Positions 47,361 through 57,750 of a stretch of DNA of 64,000 nucleotides are shown here, one piece after another. Each line of letters starts with the position of its first letter. Within the stretch, counting starts at the first letter, position 1. The DNA is taken from positions 1-64,000 of the forward strand of contig JAKSZP010013312.1 in NCBI GenBank assembly GCA_022478985.1. The letters are read 5' to 3'. This DNA comes from Massospora cicadina. Its lineage: Eukaryota > Entomophthoromycota > Entomophthoromycetes > Entomophthorales > Entomophthoraceae. The notes beneath the pieces were generated by a model. The model made no database searches. It was not told the origin of the DNA and worked only from the letters and a program-made list of their open reading frames with translations. The translations under genes and the position numbers were made by a program.

Positions 47361-48772
47361 TGAGGACTAATCTCTTTTGGATATACCACAAAACCAAGGT
47401 ATTATGACTGCTCCTTAAAGAAGTGACACTATTGTCCTGATTTGATGTTAACTTCATCAAGTTAGTGGAACACTTATTCCAGGTGATCAAGATGTTCTGT
47501 GAATGTTTACAAGAACATTAATATTGTCAAGGTAGACTAGAACTCGAGAAAGCTTCAGATCACCCAAAATAGTATCCATAGCCCTCTGGAACGTAGCTGG
47601 GGCGTTGCACAAACCCTGTGGCATATGTGTAGGCTGGAACAACCTTTTTGAGGTGATTATAGTGCACTTCCCTTGTTCCATCACTGTCAACTTGATTTGC
47701 CAGTACCCCAATATCAAGTCTATAGTGGAGAAATATTTGGCACCGCCCAGCCAATCTAACGTATCATTGATTTTCAGAAGCGGGTACAAGTCTTTTTTTG
47801 TAGTGCTGTTAATCTTCTGGTAGTCAATTACTACTCAATTGGAGCCATCTTTTTGATTATTAACACCATGGACGCCCAGGGACTTTTTGATGGCTCTAAC
47901 TTTCCCTGTTCATCCAATTTGTCTATCATAGCAAATACTACTTCTTCCACCATCTTGGAGTGATGGATAGGCCATGACTGGATAGGAGGGTGATCCCCAC
48001 ATCCAATCAAAGCACAATCCTATGTTCTTATCCCAAGTTGTGATCATCAGATGAAAAAATGCTTTGGTATTTATCAAACAGATCCATCAACCTGTCCTTC
48101 TGATTTTCTGACAGACCAGTTAGAGCCTCATGTGGAACCACAGTCATTACGCCAGATGAAGCTTTTAATGGTAGCCCAAGATCATCCCATGAACCAAAGT
48201 CATGTAACTGGTGAACTTCATTGATAGGAACTAGATGAAGATAAGCTACTACATGATGCCTTTGAACCTTCATAGACTCCTTCTGCAGGTTCACTATCAA
48301 CACTTTCACTTCCCCCTGCCCTGGTAACAGGAGCCCAGGAGCCACATGGGGTTTGAGCCACAATTTCTGATAAAGTCCATAATCTCATCATATAGACCTT
48401 CTGGGATATCTATTAAAAGCTCCGTCCTTATAATGACCTGATGCCCAGAAGGTATTCTTAAAGCACTCGCAGCTTGTAGTGGAATACATTTGTACTCATA
48501 AATATGATTAGGAAGTGCTTGGGTACTCCGTTTCATCTGCCAATATTAAACAGAAATCACCCCATCACTGTACGTGAGAGTAATTTGGCTAGAGCGGATT
48601 ACCCCTTAGGGACTCCGCTGGAGGTAAAGTAAATGGGGATCTGTAGGCCTAGAATAGTAATGGTTTCTTCCGCCATATTAAACCATGACCCCAAATTGCA
48701 CATGGACGTTTCTCCAATCAACATGTTGTAATTGTTACTAGGTAAAACCACAGCTGGATCATGTATGGAGAG
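47361..48772 (-). pseudogene. E5 RT and linker remnants
   Basis: Frame 47487-47789 is RT palm: YPLLKINDTLDWLGGAKYF, GYWQIKL, HMPQGLCNAPATFQRAMD, then VYLDNIN where YLDD has become YLDN (G-to-A). The linker frames 48028-48363 and 48306-48536 (GQGEVKVLIVNLQ; IYEYKCIPLQ) match E2's. The end of protease (PAVVLPSNNYNMLIG) is at about 48.7 kb, next to the inserted LTR. Confidence 0.85.
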
Positions 48773-49617
48773 TGTCTATAACTCTCCTGTTCCCAGCGTG
48801 GTAGTGCACGGTGCACAAGGCCAAAGTCAGGGAACTAGCCGTTAGTGCCAAAGTCATTAGAGCCCAGCAGAGGGTGCTGGAGCAATAACAGATTAGGCAT
48901 ATAAAAGCGAGATTTACAATAAAAACCCCAATAAAAGTGATGCGGTGCACATATCAAAAAGGGCTAAGTGACCCAGGTTGGAGGGAACCTGGGAGAACAA
49001 ACAGCGCACAAGTTGAGAGCTGCAAGGTACTTGCAATGGCAAGGGTAATGGAGCGCGAGACCTCCTTGAAGAGGTTTGCGCACAGGAGCATTTGTAATAT
49101 CATAAAATTGTAAAATAATGTAAATGAGGAAAAGGTTTATTTGCGAAGTCAACCAACAAGGATGCTGGTCGGGGGTAAACATACTTAAACTTGAATGGGG
49201 AATAAGGATTATGCTGTAGTGGACCAAAGCATTGACCCACCAATAGGGCAATGCTGCCATCTGAATTAGTCAAATAGGCTGAAACTGACTTCACTTGAGT
49301 GATCAATTGAAGTTGGATTTGACCTGAGCGTGTTATTTCATAAATGGAATGGGTTTTGAAACCCCGTTCCTCAACAAACTGAGTCAAACCATCCGCGTTT
49401 ATTCAGTAGATCATTTGTTTTAATGCCTAGCTCGATGTCAGGGGCTGTGCACTTGGCACCCCACTAGTACCAGCCTGGGCATATTTTGCCCATATCCAGC
49501 GTTGGTATAGGGTATGCTTCAGGTCTAGGAGGCCCTGTAGTTTCACCTTCTGTGCCTCCTGGCGCCCAGCCTTGTCCTTGGGGTCAGTCCCTATTATGAT
49601 TTCATGGGACCATGACA
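48773..49617. mobile_element. Probable solo LTR D nested in E5 protease
   Basis: About 845 bp separating the two halves of E5's protease. The edges TGTC (48773) and GACA (49617) are typical LTR ends. The flanks GAGAG (48768-48772) and GAGCA (49618-49622) agree at only three of five bases. A TATA-like ATATAAAA lies at 48899-48906 on the plus strand. Minus frames 48964-49260 and 49100-49387 cross it without recognised domains. No other copy was seen, so the assignment rests on ends and position. Confidence 0.5.
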
Positions 49618-49836
49618 GAGCAGGTGCCCCAACTGACCAGAACCTCAAAGGCAACGTGCCATAAGTGCCCTCTGACACAGTGCTCTGCGCCCTTATGGTT
49701 TCATACACTACTCAGTGTTCCACATCAGGCTTCAGCGGAAGCTTAGTTATGAGCTTGGTGGGTATTAATTTTATGGGAGTGCCAGTATCAATAATCGCCT
49801 TAATTTTGATATTTTGTACAAAAATGTCACAGTATG
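49618..49836 (-). pseudogene. E5 protease, N-terminal part
   Basis: The minus strand reads IIDTGTPIKLIPTKLITKL, an intact DTG active site, then a stop, then SEGTYGTLPLRFWSV up to solo LTR D. On its other side it is cut by E7. Confidence 0.75.
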
Positions 49837-50179
49837 TGTCAGGATTTTACCAAAATTCTTTTGGTTCTGCAAAAGTCTACTTCATAGATTCCCCCAGCAC
49901 TATCAGAAGGAGAAAGTAATCTGTCTAAATTTATCAAGGTTAATAAGAAAGATCAGTCTCATCTTGATCAAGGGATAGAAGATTCGATTGCTCAAAGATT
50001 AATTAGATCAAATAGATCCTGAAACATTATAAAACCTATAAATATTCCATCCTTCCAATAATAAAAATCAGGTCAAATTATGACCTGTTTTTACTTTAAT
50101 TTATTGCTCTTTGGAGAATCCAAACAAAGTAACTTTGAGAGAAGACCTGCCCCATTGGAAGTGTAATTCAAAACTTTCA
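49837..50179 (+). repeat. E7 5' LTR
   Basis: 343 bp, TGTCAGG...CTTTCA. Very similar to 61189-61526, sharing for example TTCTTTTGGTTCTGCAAAAG and TTGGAGAATCCAAACAAAG. Confidence 0.93.
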
Positions 50180-50348
50180 TTTTTATTTATTTGAGGATGG
50201 CTGACCAGGGGACAGACACATCCGATATGTAGGGAAGAGGAAAACGGAAAACAGAAGAGGGAAGAGAGCTCAAAACAAAGGAACTCAAAAGATATGACTT
50301 GGCACACTTGGGTGTGGCTAGGAGCCACGGGTGGTGGATGACTAGACC

Positions 50349-53300
50349 TTAAGTGGCATGGCAGCTCAGGGGATAGTAGGGTGTACCGCCTATGAAGACT
50401 GTGAGGTTTTTAATGTCATAACGAAGGAACCAGATTGGAATCCAGTTGCCCATCCGTTTCTTCCATTTGTGTTGGAGTGATCCGAACAGCCAGGCTTGGA
50501 AGTGGTCGGCCAAATGGCTGTGGAACCTGACGATGGCTTGGTTGAAATTGTGGAGGATCTCATTGAAAGCGTCGAGGGTAATTGTGTGAATGGACCATAT
50601 TGCAATACTCACAATTAGAGCCCTTAGCGTCTGGGGGATAGGCGAGGCCATGTTGAGTGCCAGGATATCGCGGGATAGTCAGAATTCAGCTGTTGGTGAT
50701 TGTTGAAACAAGTGCATCACGTTGGCCCAGATATGCGCGGATGGCGGGCACTCTTCCAGGCGGTGTGCTAGTGTGTTGGGTCCGCCACAGATGGCGCATG
50801 TCTTGAACATTGAGAAGGTGCGGTCAGCTGTTCTAAACGTATGGCGCATGTAGCGCCACACTGTGGAGCACACTTGTGGGGATAAGAGGGGGCAGGTGAC
50901 GAAGGTCCCACACCTGCTTTTGGGTGCGCAAGTCATATGGGACGTCTTGGTAGTCTAGGTATTCAATCTGGGATAGAGGAAAGGATGGTAGTGGGGCAGG
51001 CGCGTTAGTCACCATTTGTCCCCTGTGGAGTTGCACGTAACCAGTTTGAGGGTGAATGTCTTCGGATTGCTGTGCATAGGAGAAGCTCCAATCCCCTTGT
51101 CTTAGGTTTTACAGGATGGTTTGAAATTTCAGTTGGTGTTGTGTGGTCCATTGGTGGTTGGATGTGTTGCAAGGTACTTCATCAGAGTTGCAGGGTTGGA
51201 GGGGGACCTCAGATGTAGTGCCCTTGCGAAGTTGGTTTGGGCTGCCTTAGCCCAGTGGGGGGATGGTGGGTTGGGTGACGTTGTGAGAGCTACCCATGAG
51301 CCAAGGATTTGCGTTGCTCTTTCCATGAAGTTGAGCAGCCCCATCCCGCCTTTCTTCCATGGCCATACATGGTCTCCAGCCTGACAGGTGCGCGGTAACC
51401 AGACCATAGCCAGTTCTGCAGGAGCTTGTAGACTGCGTTGGTAAAGTTGGCGGAGAAGGGAACCGCGTGGGCAGCAAACCATAACTTTGACAAGATCAGG
51501 GAGTTGGCTAACACAACTCTTCCGGTTAAACTAGCTTTACTCCTCCGCATACATGTCATTCTTTTTGTGATGTTGTCCAAAATGTTGGTTTCGATGGTGT
51601 CAAGTGCATATCCACCAGCTTTGAGCCATATGCCCAGATGACGGACTGGGTTGGTGGCGGGGTGGTGTGCAAAGGGTAAACACAGTGGTTTTACTGGCTT
51701 GGATTGTTGTTGTGTGGTTGGATGTGTGGTTGGTTGGTTTGTGTGGTGGTGGGAGGGTGGGGCCCAGTTTGAACTGAATTTGCCCATAACAATTACCTCT
51801 GTTTTCTGTTTGTTCAGCATGGCGTTACTCACTGACTCATACTGGTGAATAATGCGCTCAATCGCCCTGGCATCCCTATTGCCTGAGACTCCAACAATGC
51901 AGTCGTCAGCAAAGGCGAGCATTTTGGTTGGTAGTTGTCCCTCCAACCTGATTCCAGTGAGCTTTGAGTTTACAATGCGGAGGAGAGGGTCAAGGGTAAA
52001 ATTGTATAGTAGGGGGCTAAGCGGGTCACCTTGTTTGAGGCCCCTTTGGGGGTGATGGTGTCAGTTAGGAAACCTGGGCCTCTGATTGCAAACCTGGCTG
52101 AGCGCGTTAGGAGGAGCGCCCAGTTTATAAAATGGGGTGGTAGGTTGAAAGCCTTTAGACACTGTTCTAGGTAACCCCAGTGCACTCGGTCATATGCTTT
52201 CTTTTGGTCCAGGAAAGCAAGGGCGCCTGTGGGGTTAGCTTGGCAGATGTTGGCAATTGTGTGGATGTTATCCCAAATTGAGCGATTTGGGATGAAGCCA
52301 AACTGATGGGGGAGAGGGCTGTCTGAGCAATGCAACCCAGACGCTTAGCTAAGATTTTAGTTAGTATTTTGGTGTCAGTATTGGTGAGAGCGATTGGACG
52401 CCAGTTGTTTAGGTCTGCCTGGTCTCCTTTTTTGAAGAGTGTGACCACATATGCGTCTTGGCCGCCAGGTAGAAGGGTTGTGTCCTCCAGGCACTTGTTC
52501 ATAGTTGCCAGTAGTATTGGTGCGATATATTCAAAATATTTTTTGAAAAATTCATATGGTAGGCCATCAGGCCCAGGGCACTTGTTGCGCGGAGTTGATC
52601 TTATTACCTCCCATAGTTCATCTTTAGTGATGGGTGCGACAAGGTCTGGTTGATCAGCTATAGTGTCAATATTAGCAGATGATATAAATTTTTTCAATTT
52701 CTCTAGGTGATGCGAAATCCGCCATGTACAGGTCAGTGTAAAATCGGTGTAATTCAGCCAATATTTCGGATGGTGTGGACGCCAGTGTGTCATCTGCTCG
52801 GCGGACCTGTGTGCAAGTGCTGAAGTTGAAATTGGTTTAAAACGGTGGAAAAATTGGGCCGTGTGAGTTTCTCCAGATAAAATGTATTTTGATTTGTAGC
52901 ATACTTCAGTGTAGTGCTGGTGTTTTCTAAAGAGGGAGTTTACCTGTGTAGATAGCTGGAACCACAGGTGGCCCCATTGGGGGTGTATCCCTCGCGAGGT
53001 GTGTTGTTTTCTAAGTGCTGAAGCTGTCTGATAGCCTTGTTGATTGTCATGGACATTGCGGCTGTTTTTCTGGAGTTCAGGTGGCAGGCTTTCTTGGTTG
53101 CTCGAGCCTTGAATATTTCCCACTTGGTGATAGGGTTCCCGTTGGGTGGTCATCTTTCTTGCTGTGTTGTTAGCACCATCTCAATCCAAAGTTTAAGCTC
53201 CAGAAGATGGATGGTGCTTGGGTGAACTCTGTGCCAGGTTGGTGGCTTTTGGTATTTTTCTGAGGATGATAATGCTATTGAGACCATCTGGTGGTCAGAG

Positions 53301-54010
53301 AAAGGGATAATTGTTGTTGTAAAATCTGATACCCGGTGACAGAAAGTCTATAGGGGCGAGCATCAGGTCAATCCAGGTCATTGAGACCAGCTGGTTATTG
53401 TTGTGGTGGGGCCTCATCATGTTGGCCAGGGTGGGGGCTTGTTTGGGAATGGTGTTGCATAGGCCCAGCATTGCCTTTAGTATGCATAGTTCCATGTGGC
53501 TGCGGGGTATAGCCTTAGACTTGGGCCAGTGGTCAGTAATGGTGTTAAGCCAGCAGTTGAAATCTCCCGCAAAAACGTTGCCTTGGGGAAAGGGATTGAG
53601 AGGATATTGGAGAAAAATTTTTGGCAGTTGTTTGGATCATTTGGGGCATACACACATGCCACAGCAAAAGTTTCTCCATTCCACTCGAGATCTGCTAGAA
53701 GCAGCCATCCCTCCAGGTGGGAGGATGTGCTTCAGATATTTACTGGAGGGTCACGGTTAGTTCAAATTACCACCCCACAGTGGTACGTCCAAAAGGATTT
53801 GGCCAGAAGGAGCATGGTTGACCATGACTCCTCCTCCCCCGGTGGACAGTGGGGTTCTTGGATGGCCAAGATGTCCATGGGGATATTGTGCAGGAAAGCC
53901 ATTTTTTTGGCCTGGGACGTGGGGGCCTTGGCTCCCAGGATGTTGAGCGTCCCTATGTTGATTGTGGTAGTCCACACATCAGGAATGCTGGGGCGACCCA
54001 CTGAGGTCAC
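50349..54010 (-). pseudogene. LINE ORF2 (endonuclease and reverse transcriptase)
   Basis: The endonuclease nicks the target and the RT copies the RNA there. Endonuclease: NIGTLNILGAKAP and LAIQEPH (54010-53762), VACVYAPND and GDFN (53.66-53.55 kb), SDHQMV (about 53.3 kb). RT: PGPDGLPYEFF and NNWRPIALTNTDTKILTKI (52167-53153), QFGFIPNRSIWDN and LDQKKAYDRVHWGYL (51970-52335), catalytic LAFADD (51902-51907 is DD). C-terminal CX2CX7HX4C finger at about 50.8 kb (CAICGGPNTLAHRLEEC). Frames switch at least five times, so it is inactive. No RNase H domain was recognised. Confidence 0.87.
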
Positions 54011-54158
54011 CCAGTTCCTTATTGCAGGTCATACTGTGAGTATGGGGCCAATTAGCCAGATTGGTTCCAGTGTGTTGGTTGGCGGTCATAGTACTGGTTT
54101 TGTTCAGTTTCTTCTGGCTTGGATTACTCCGTGGAGTTTGGGTCTGGCGTGGGTTGGC

Positions 54159-55514
54159 TCATGCCCCATCAGCAAAAAATTTTCCGCTGCTTGCCTGTGG
54201 GTTTGATGGGCAGAAACTAGGTGTTGGGGTGATTGTGTTTTGTGCATGAGTGTTGTCACATTGTGATTGGCTGAAATGGTCTTCCATATCATGTGCATGA
54301 ACCATATCATCGCTGATCACATGTGATTGTCTGGGAGGATCCACAGTGATGCAAGGTGGATTTGCTCCAGCTTGGTTGGAGGTGTTTGATTGGTTGTGTA
54401 CAAAAAATTCATTGTTTTGGTTGCGTTGGGTTATATGTGGGGGATCTGATTGGTTATTCCGCTGCGCTGCCATGGCATCCACCTGAATTTGTTCCGGGGA
54501 ATAATGGTGTGAGCTTGGGTCTCAGTGGAACTCGCGGCCTGCTTGTGGGCAGTCTGTGCACAACAACAGTCCTTGCACAAAATGGGCTTGACCAAAGCGA
54601 CATCAGCTCTTTCACCCCATAGAAGGCGAAAGTGGAGTCCTTAATTTTGCCAAAAGTTGGGATTGTTTCGTCCATATTGTCCTCACAAAATTCTAGTGCT
54701 TCAATCCCACACTTGATGGGGCACACGTGGTCTTTGTGGCCTATAGCTGAGCAGAATTCGCAGATAGGTGGGGTGTGTTCTGGTGTGATGCGGAAGGGGC
54801 GAGATACGCTGCCATTGGGGAGGTTGATGGTTGCCATGCATGGAATGAGGGTGATATCCTCTACCACGTCCTGATCAGGTTCTATAATGGCTATTGCCTT
54901 CCCTGTACACAGGTGGGGCAGGGAGGGGAATTTCTCAAATTCAAACTGTTTGATTTCGCCATAACCTTTGAGGCCCCCATGGAGCTCGTCCACAAGGATA
55001 TCATGGTGCACGGTGCTTGGGAGTCAGTCAAATATGATGAATAGGTCATTTGCCTCATTCCATCATGTGTGCACTGTGCGGATGGTGCAGTCTTTGTTGT
55101 TAATTTTTACAGAGAATATGACTTTTGCTGCTTCCGCTGCTTCTTCTGTGGACATGAACCCAACGTCCACCCATCCTCTATGTAAATTTTTATAATTTAC
55201 TGAGACAGTGTTCAGGAAAGTCTTGGAGAAGGCCTCCCCATTTTTTCCCATGATTTGAGGGAAGTATCACTGACCATAATTATAAGGCCATGCTCAAGGG
55301 AGGACAGGGGTTGGGAGTGTTCTATTTTGGTATATGCGCCCATTTTTTGCAGAAATTGCAAAACTCTGGGTGCGGCGCTGTACTCACCCTTTTTGGTGGG
55401 AGGGTGTGTCAACATTCCACCGGGGCATTTTTCCTTGGCAGGTTGGGAGGGCTTCAGGCCTTTCGCGCTGGCCACTTTCGCCCAACTGGTGTTGTTGCGG
55501 ACAAATTTGCTCAT
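54159..55514 (-). pseudogene. LINE ORF1 (nucleic-acid-binding protein)
   Basis: The probable start is ATG at 55514 (MSKFVRNNTSWAKVASAKG). The frame shifts near 55250 and again near 55030. The segment 54454-55011 holds a perfect CCHC knuckle, CEFCSAIGHKDHVC (54721-54762), expected to bind element RNA. The tail 54159-54482 is rich in Asn, Gln, His and Pro. ORF1 and ORF2 are about 150 bp apart. Confidence 0.8.
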
Positions 55515-55557
55515 ATTTCCTGGTTGATTGTCAATCTGGGAAAATTGTGTAGAATCA

Positions 55558-55580
55558 TGTTACTAAAAGTGATAGTAACA
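55558..55580. repeat. 8-bp inverted repeat near LINE 5' end
   Basis: TGTTACTA, a 7-base loop, TAGTAACA. It lies where LINE sequence gives way to E7 leader. It might be part of the LINE 5' end, the E7 leader or the start of a further LTR (TGTT...AACA ends). No partner was found. Confidence 0.5.
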
Positions 55581-55831
55581 GGAAAGAAAAGCCAAGGCAG
55601 TATTTTACAAAGGGTTTATTCAACTAGAAAAGAAATCACTAGAGTAGCGCCTACATTAGAATTCTGTGCCACATGGAGTTTTATAATCCCAATTTAAGAT
55701 TTACAGCAAACTTTTAAATCCCTCCTGAAGTTTTATGAAATATTACTAATCAAATGATTGAGGGAGCCTTAATTCCTGGAATCCGTTCCACTTGATTGCA
55801 TTCTAATGTTGTACCCTCTATCTTGTAAGAA
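55581..55831 (+). other. E7 leader
   Basis: About 250 bp between the LINE and the first gag frame, with no recognised feature. A TGGCACCGAGC at 55860 could pair with a tRNA end, but it lies inside the first gag frame and is not next to an LTR, so it is not called a primer site. Confidence 0.4.
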
Positions 55832-57750
55832 GTGTTGAAAACCCCCCAAATGCCAGGAATTGGCACCGAGCAATACTTGCATCAGCTTGTACACCCTACA
55901 TTATACCATTTATTACCAGTAGTTAAAATTAATCTTCAAGGGATGCTCAATCTACTAGAAGGACTCCAGTCCTTGAATAATTATGTTATTGAGTTTTTAA
56001 AATCTGCCTCTGAGTTTAGCAGAGATAATCAAGTTGCCATCATCAATAATTGGACTCTTCTCAATGATTAAATCAACATCTTATTTAGCTTGACCATGGG
56101 ATGTCCAGTTTTGTTGATTTAAAGTTCCCAAAACGAGTCCAGGAAATTCAGCAAGAGTGGAAAGAGGTAATTCCCTAACTCTATGAGCATAGTTAATCAA
56201 TGGAAGATGAAATCAAAAATTGTCTTTTCCAATTGGAGCAATTGTACTCCAGAATCTAACTCCAAGTCATTGAAGTAGAGAAAGCCACTGGAGCTATGGG
56301 TCCTCCTGGAGTTTAAGGACCTCATGGTACACCTGGGGGCATAGATCCACGTGGATCTCTTGGCGGTGATGGGCCCCGTGGACCCCCCAGGATTGAAGGG
56401 TCCTTCAGAATGCCAGGTGTGGATGACCTTGGAGACCACTGGGTGCTGATGGGGATTCAGGATCCCTTCAGCAAATTGACTCTCTCTTGAGCAGGATTGA
56501 CTGCTTGCATGAGCAATTTTATAAAGTGGCCAAGGAATGTAAATTAACACCTGATGGGGTAACAATTGACCACCACCTGTCACTTCAGTCTCTATCTGAT
56601 GAAGTGATTAATCTGGGTAATGGATGAAGGACACAGACATCCTGTTTCAAGCCTATGAATCAAAAGGTGAGATGCTCCAAGCAAAAATGGAAACACTGGA
56701 ACTTAAGTATAATTCACATCAGGAGCAAAATTATGAATTATCTCATCGGTTGGATGAAAAAGTGAGCCATGTTGATTTGAATTGATGGATTAGTGAAATT
56801 CGTACTGAGACTGTTGGCCCCTATTCTCCTTTTTCTTCTCAAGTTCCTGATTGCAACTCTCATGTTTCTACTCAATCTGAACACCCTGGAGTGCATGTGT
56901 TGACTGCCAATGCTCCAATGAGTTTCAACCAGTATTTAAAGACAAGTACTCTCCTGGGAAAGGCAGCATTATCTCCTTCCTTTATCTATATGAGAAGGCT
57001 CTAAGTTAGGCCACGTATTACCAAAAAATGAATTACTTGCCTAATTGCCTCAATTGATTGGCCCAGGATATCATGGTACCCTGCTTAGACTTGTTCTACT
57101 TGGTCTCAGGTTAAAGAAGCGTTAACCAAAAAATTTGGGAGTGAGCAAACCTTATACTTTCAAAAACAGGCTTTTATGGGTATAAATCACCACCAGAATG
57201 AATATTAAAGATTTTTCTCATCAGTTCTATTGGGAAGCTCAGACTTTGGTAGCTTGTGGCCAGCTAAATTTGGATGATGGGATTACTGAAGTCATGTCTG
57301 CTTTTACTTCTAGGACTCAGACTCAAGTTTACCTTCTTAGCGCATAGAAAAATTTTAGAAGTATATTAGATATAAAGGAGGCCTTGTTGGAATTGCCTCC
57401 TCAATTTTTGAAAAACCTCAAGTTTACGATTTTTCAAGAGCTAGTCACCCTAGAGCTTATGCTGCATGTGATAATACTAGAGCAGTTCAATGTAATTAAT
57501 GTCATCGATATTTCCATACTGAGGATTGTTGTTATAATAAAGAAGCTGATGAGAAAAAGAAAAAGGATAAACACAATAAGATTCTCTACATCAATAATGA
57601 TAGTACGCAACAAGAACTTCGAAGCCCTGTGGTTTATAATAAAGATGAACATTCCTCCTATTCCTTGCTCTCCTTGTTGGCTTTATCCTCTCAGTTTGGA
57701 AGTACCATTACCTGCATTGATTTTTGAGTTAATCAAGTCAATGCTAAGGC
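55832..57750 (+). pseudogene. E7 gag with collagen-like repeat
   Basis: The N-terminal frame 55832-56068 is helical (GMLNLLEGLQSLNNYVIEFL). From about 56290 Gly-X-Y triplets run for about 35 residues (GAMGPPGV, GPHGTPGG, RGSLGGDGPRGPP), ending in GADGDSGS after a shift. A helical region and the capsid-like part follow (56.6-57.4 kb; KEALTKKFGSEQTLYFQKQAF). A CCHC knuckle near 57485-57530 has correct spacing (CX2CX4HX4C), with a TAA inside where CAA is likely. E4's gag has the same kind of repeat at the same relative place. Confidence 0.75.

Larger units (their letters stand above)
50180..55560 (-). mobile_element. LINE, Tad-like, inside E7
   Basis: A non-LTR retrotransposon of about 5.4 kb on the minus strand. 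Order from its 5' end: ORF1 with a CCHC knuckle, then ORF2 with an AP-type endonuclease, reverse transcriptase and a C-terminal zinc finger. The 3' end (left) is A-rich on the minus strand and abuts the E7 LTR at 50179. No clear target duplication was found. Domain order and sequence fit fungal Tad-type elements. It is broken by several frameshifts. Confidence 0.88.

Noticed and set aside
51121..54206. Plus-strand frames in the LINE region, some over 200 codons
   Set aside because: They are shadows of ORF2 and its endonuclease. No domain is recognised on the plus strand.
55558..55580. The 8-bp inverted repeat as a miniature transposon or the start of another LTR
   Set aside because: No matching second end or target duplication was found in the following kilobase.
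55860..55870. TGGCACCGAGC as a primer binding site for E7
   Set aside because: It is 5.7 kb from the 5' LTR end (about 0.3 kb after allowing for the LINE) and lies inside the first gag frame.
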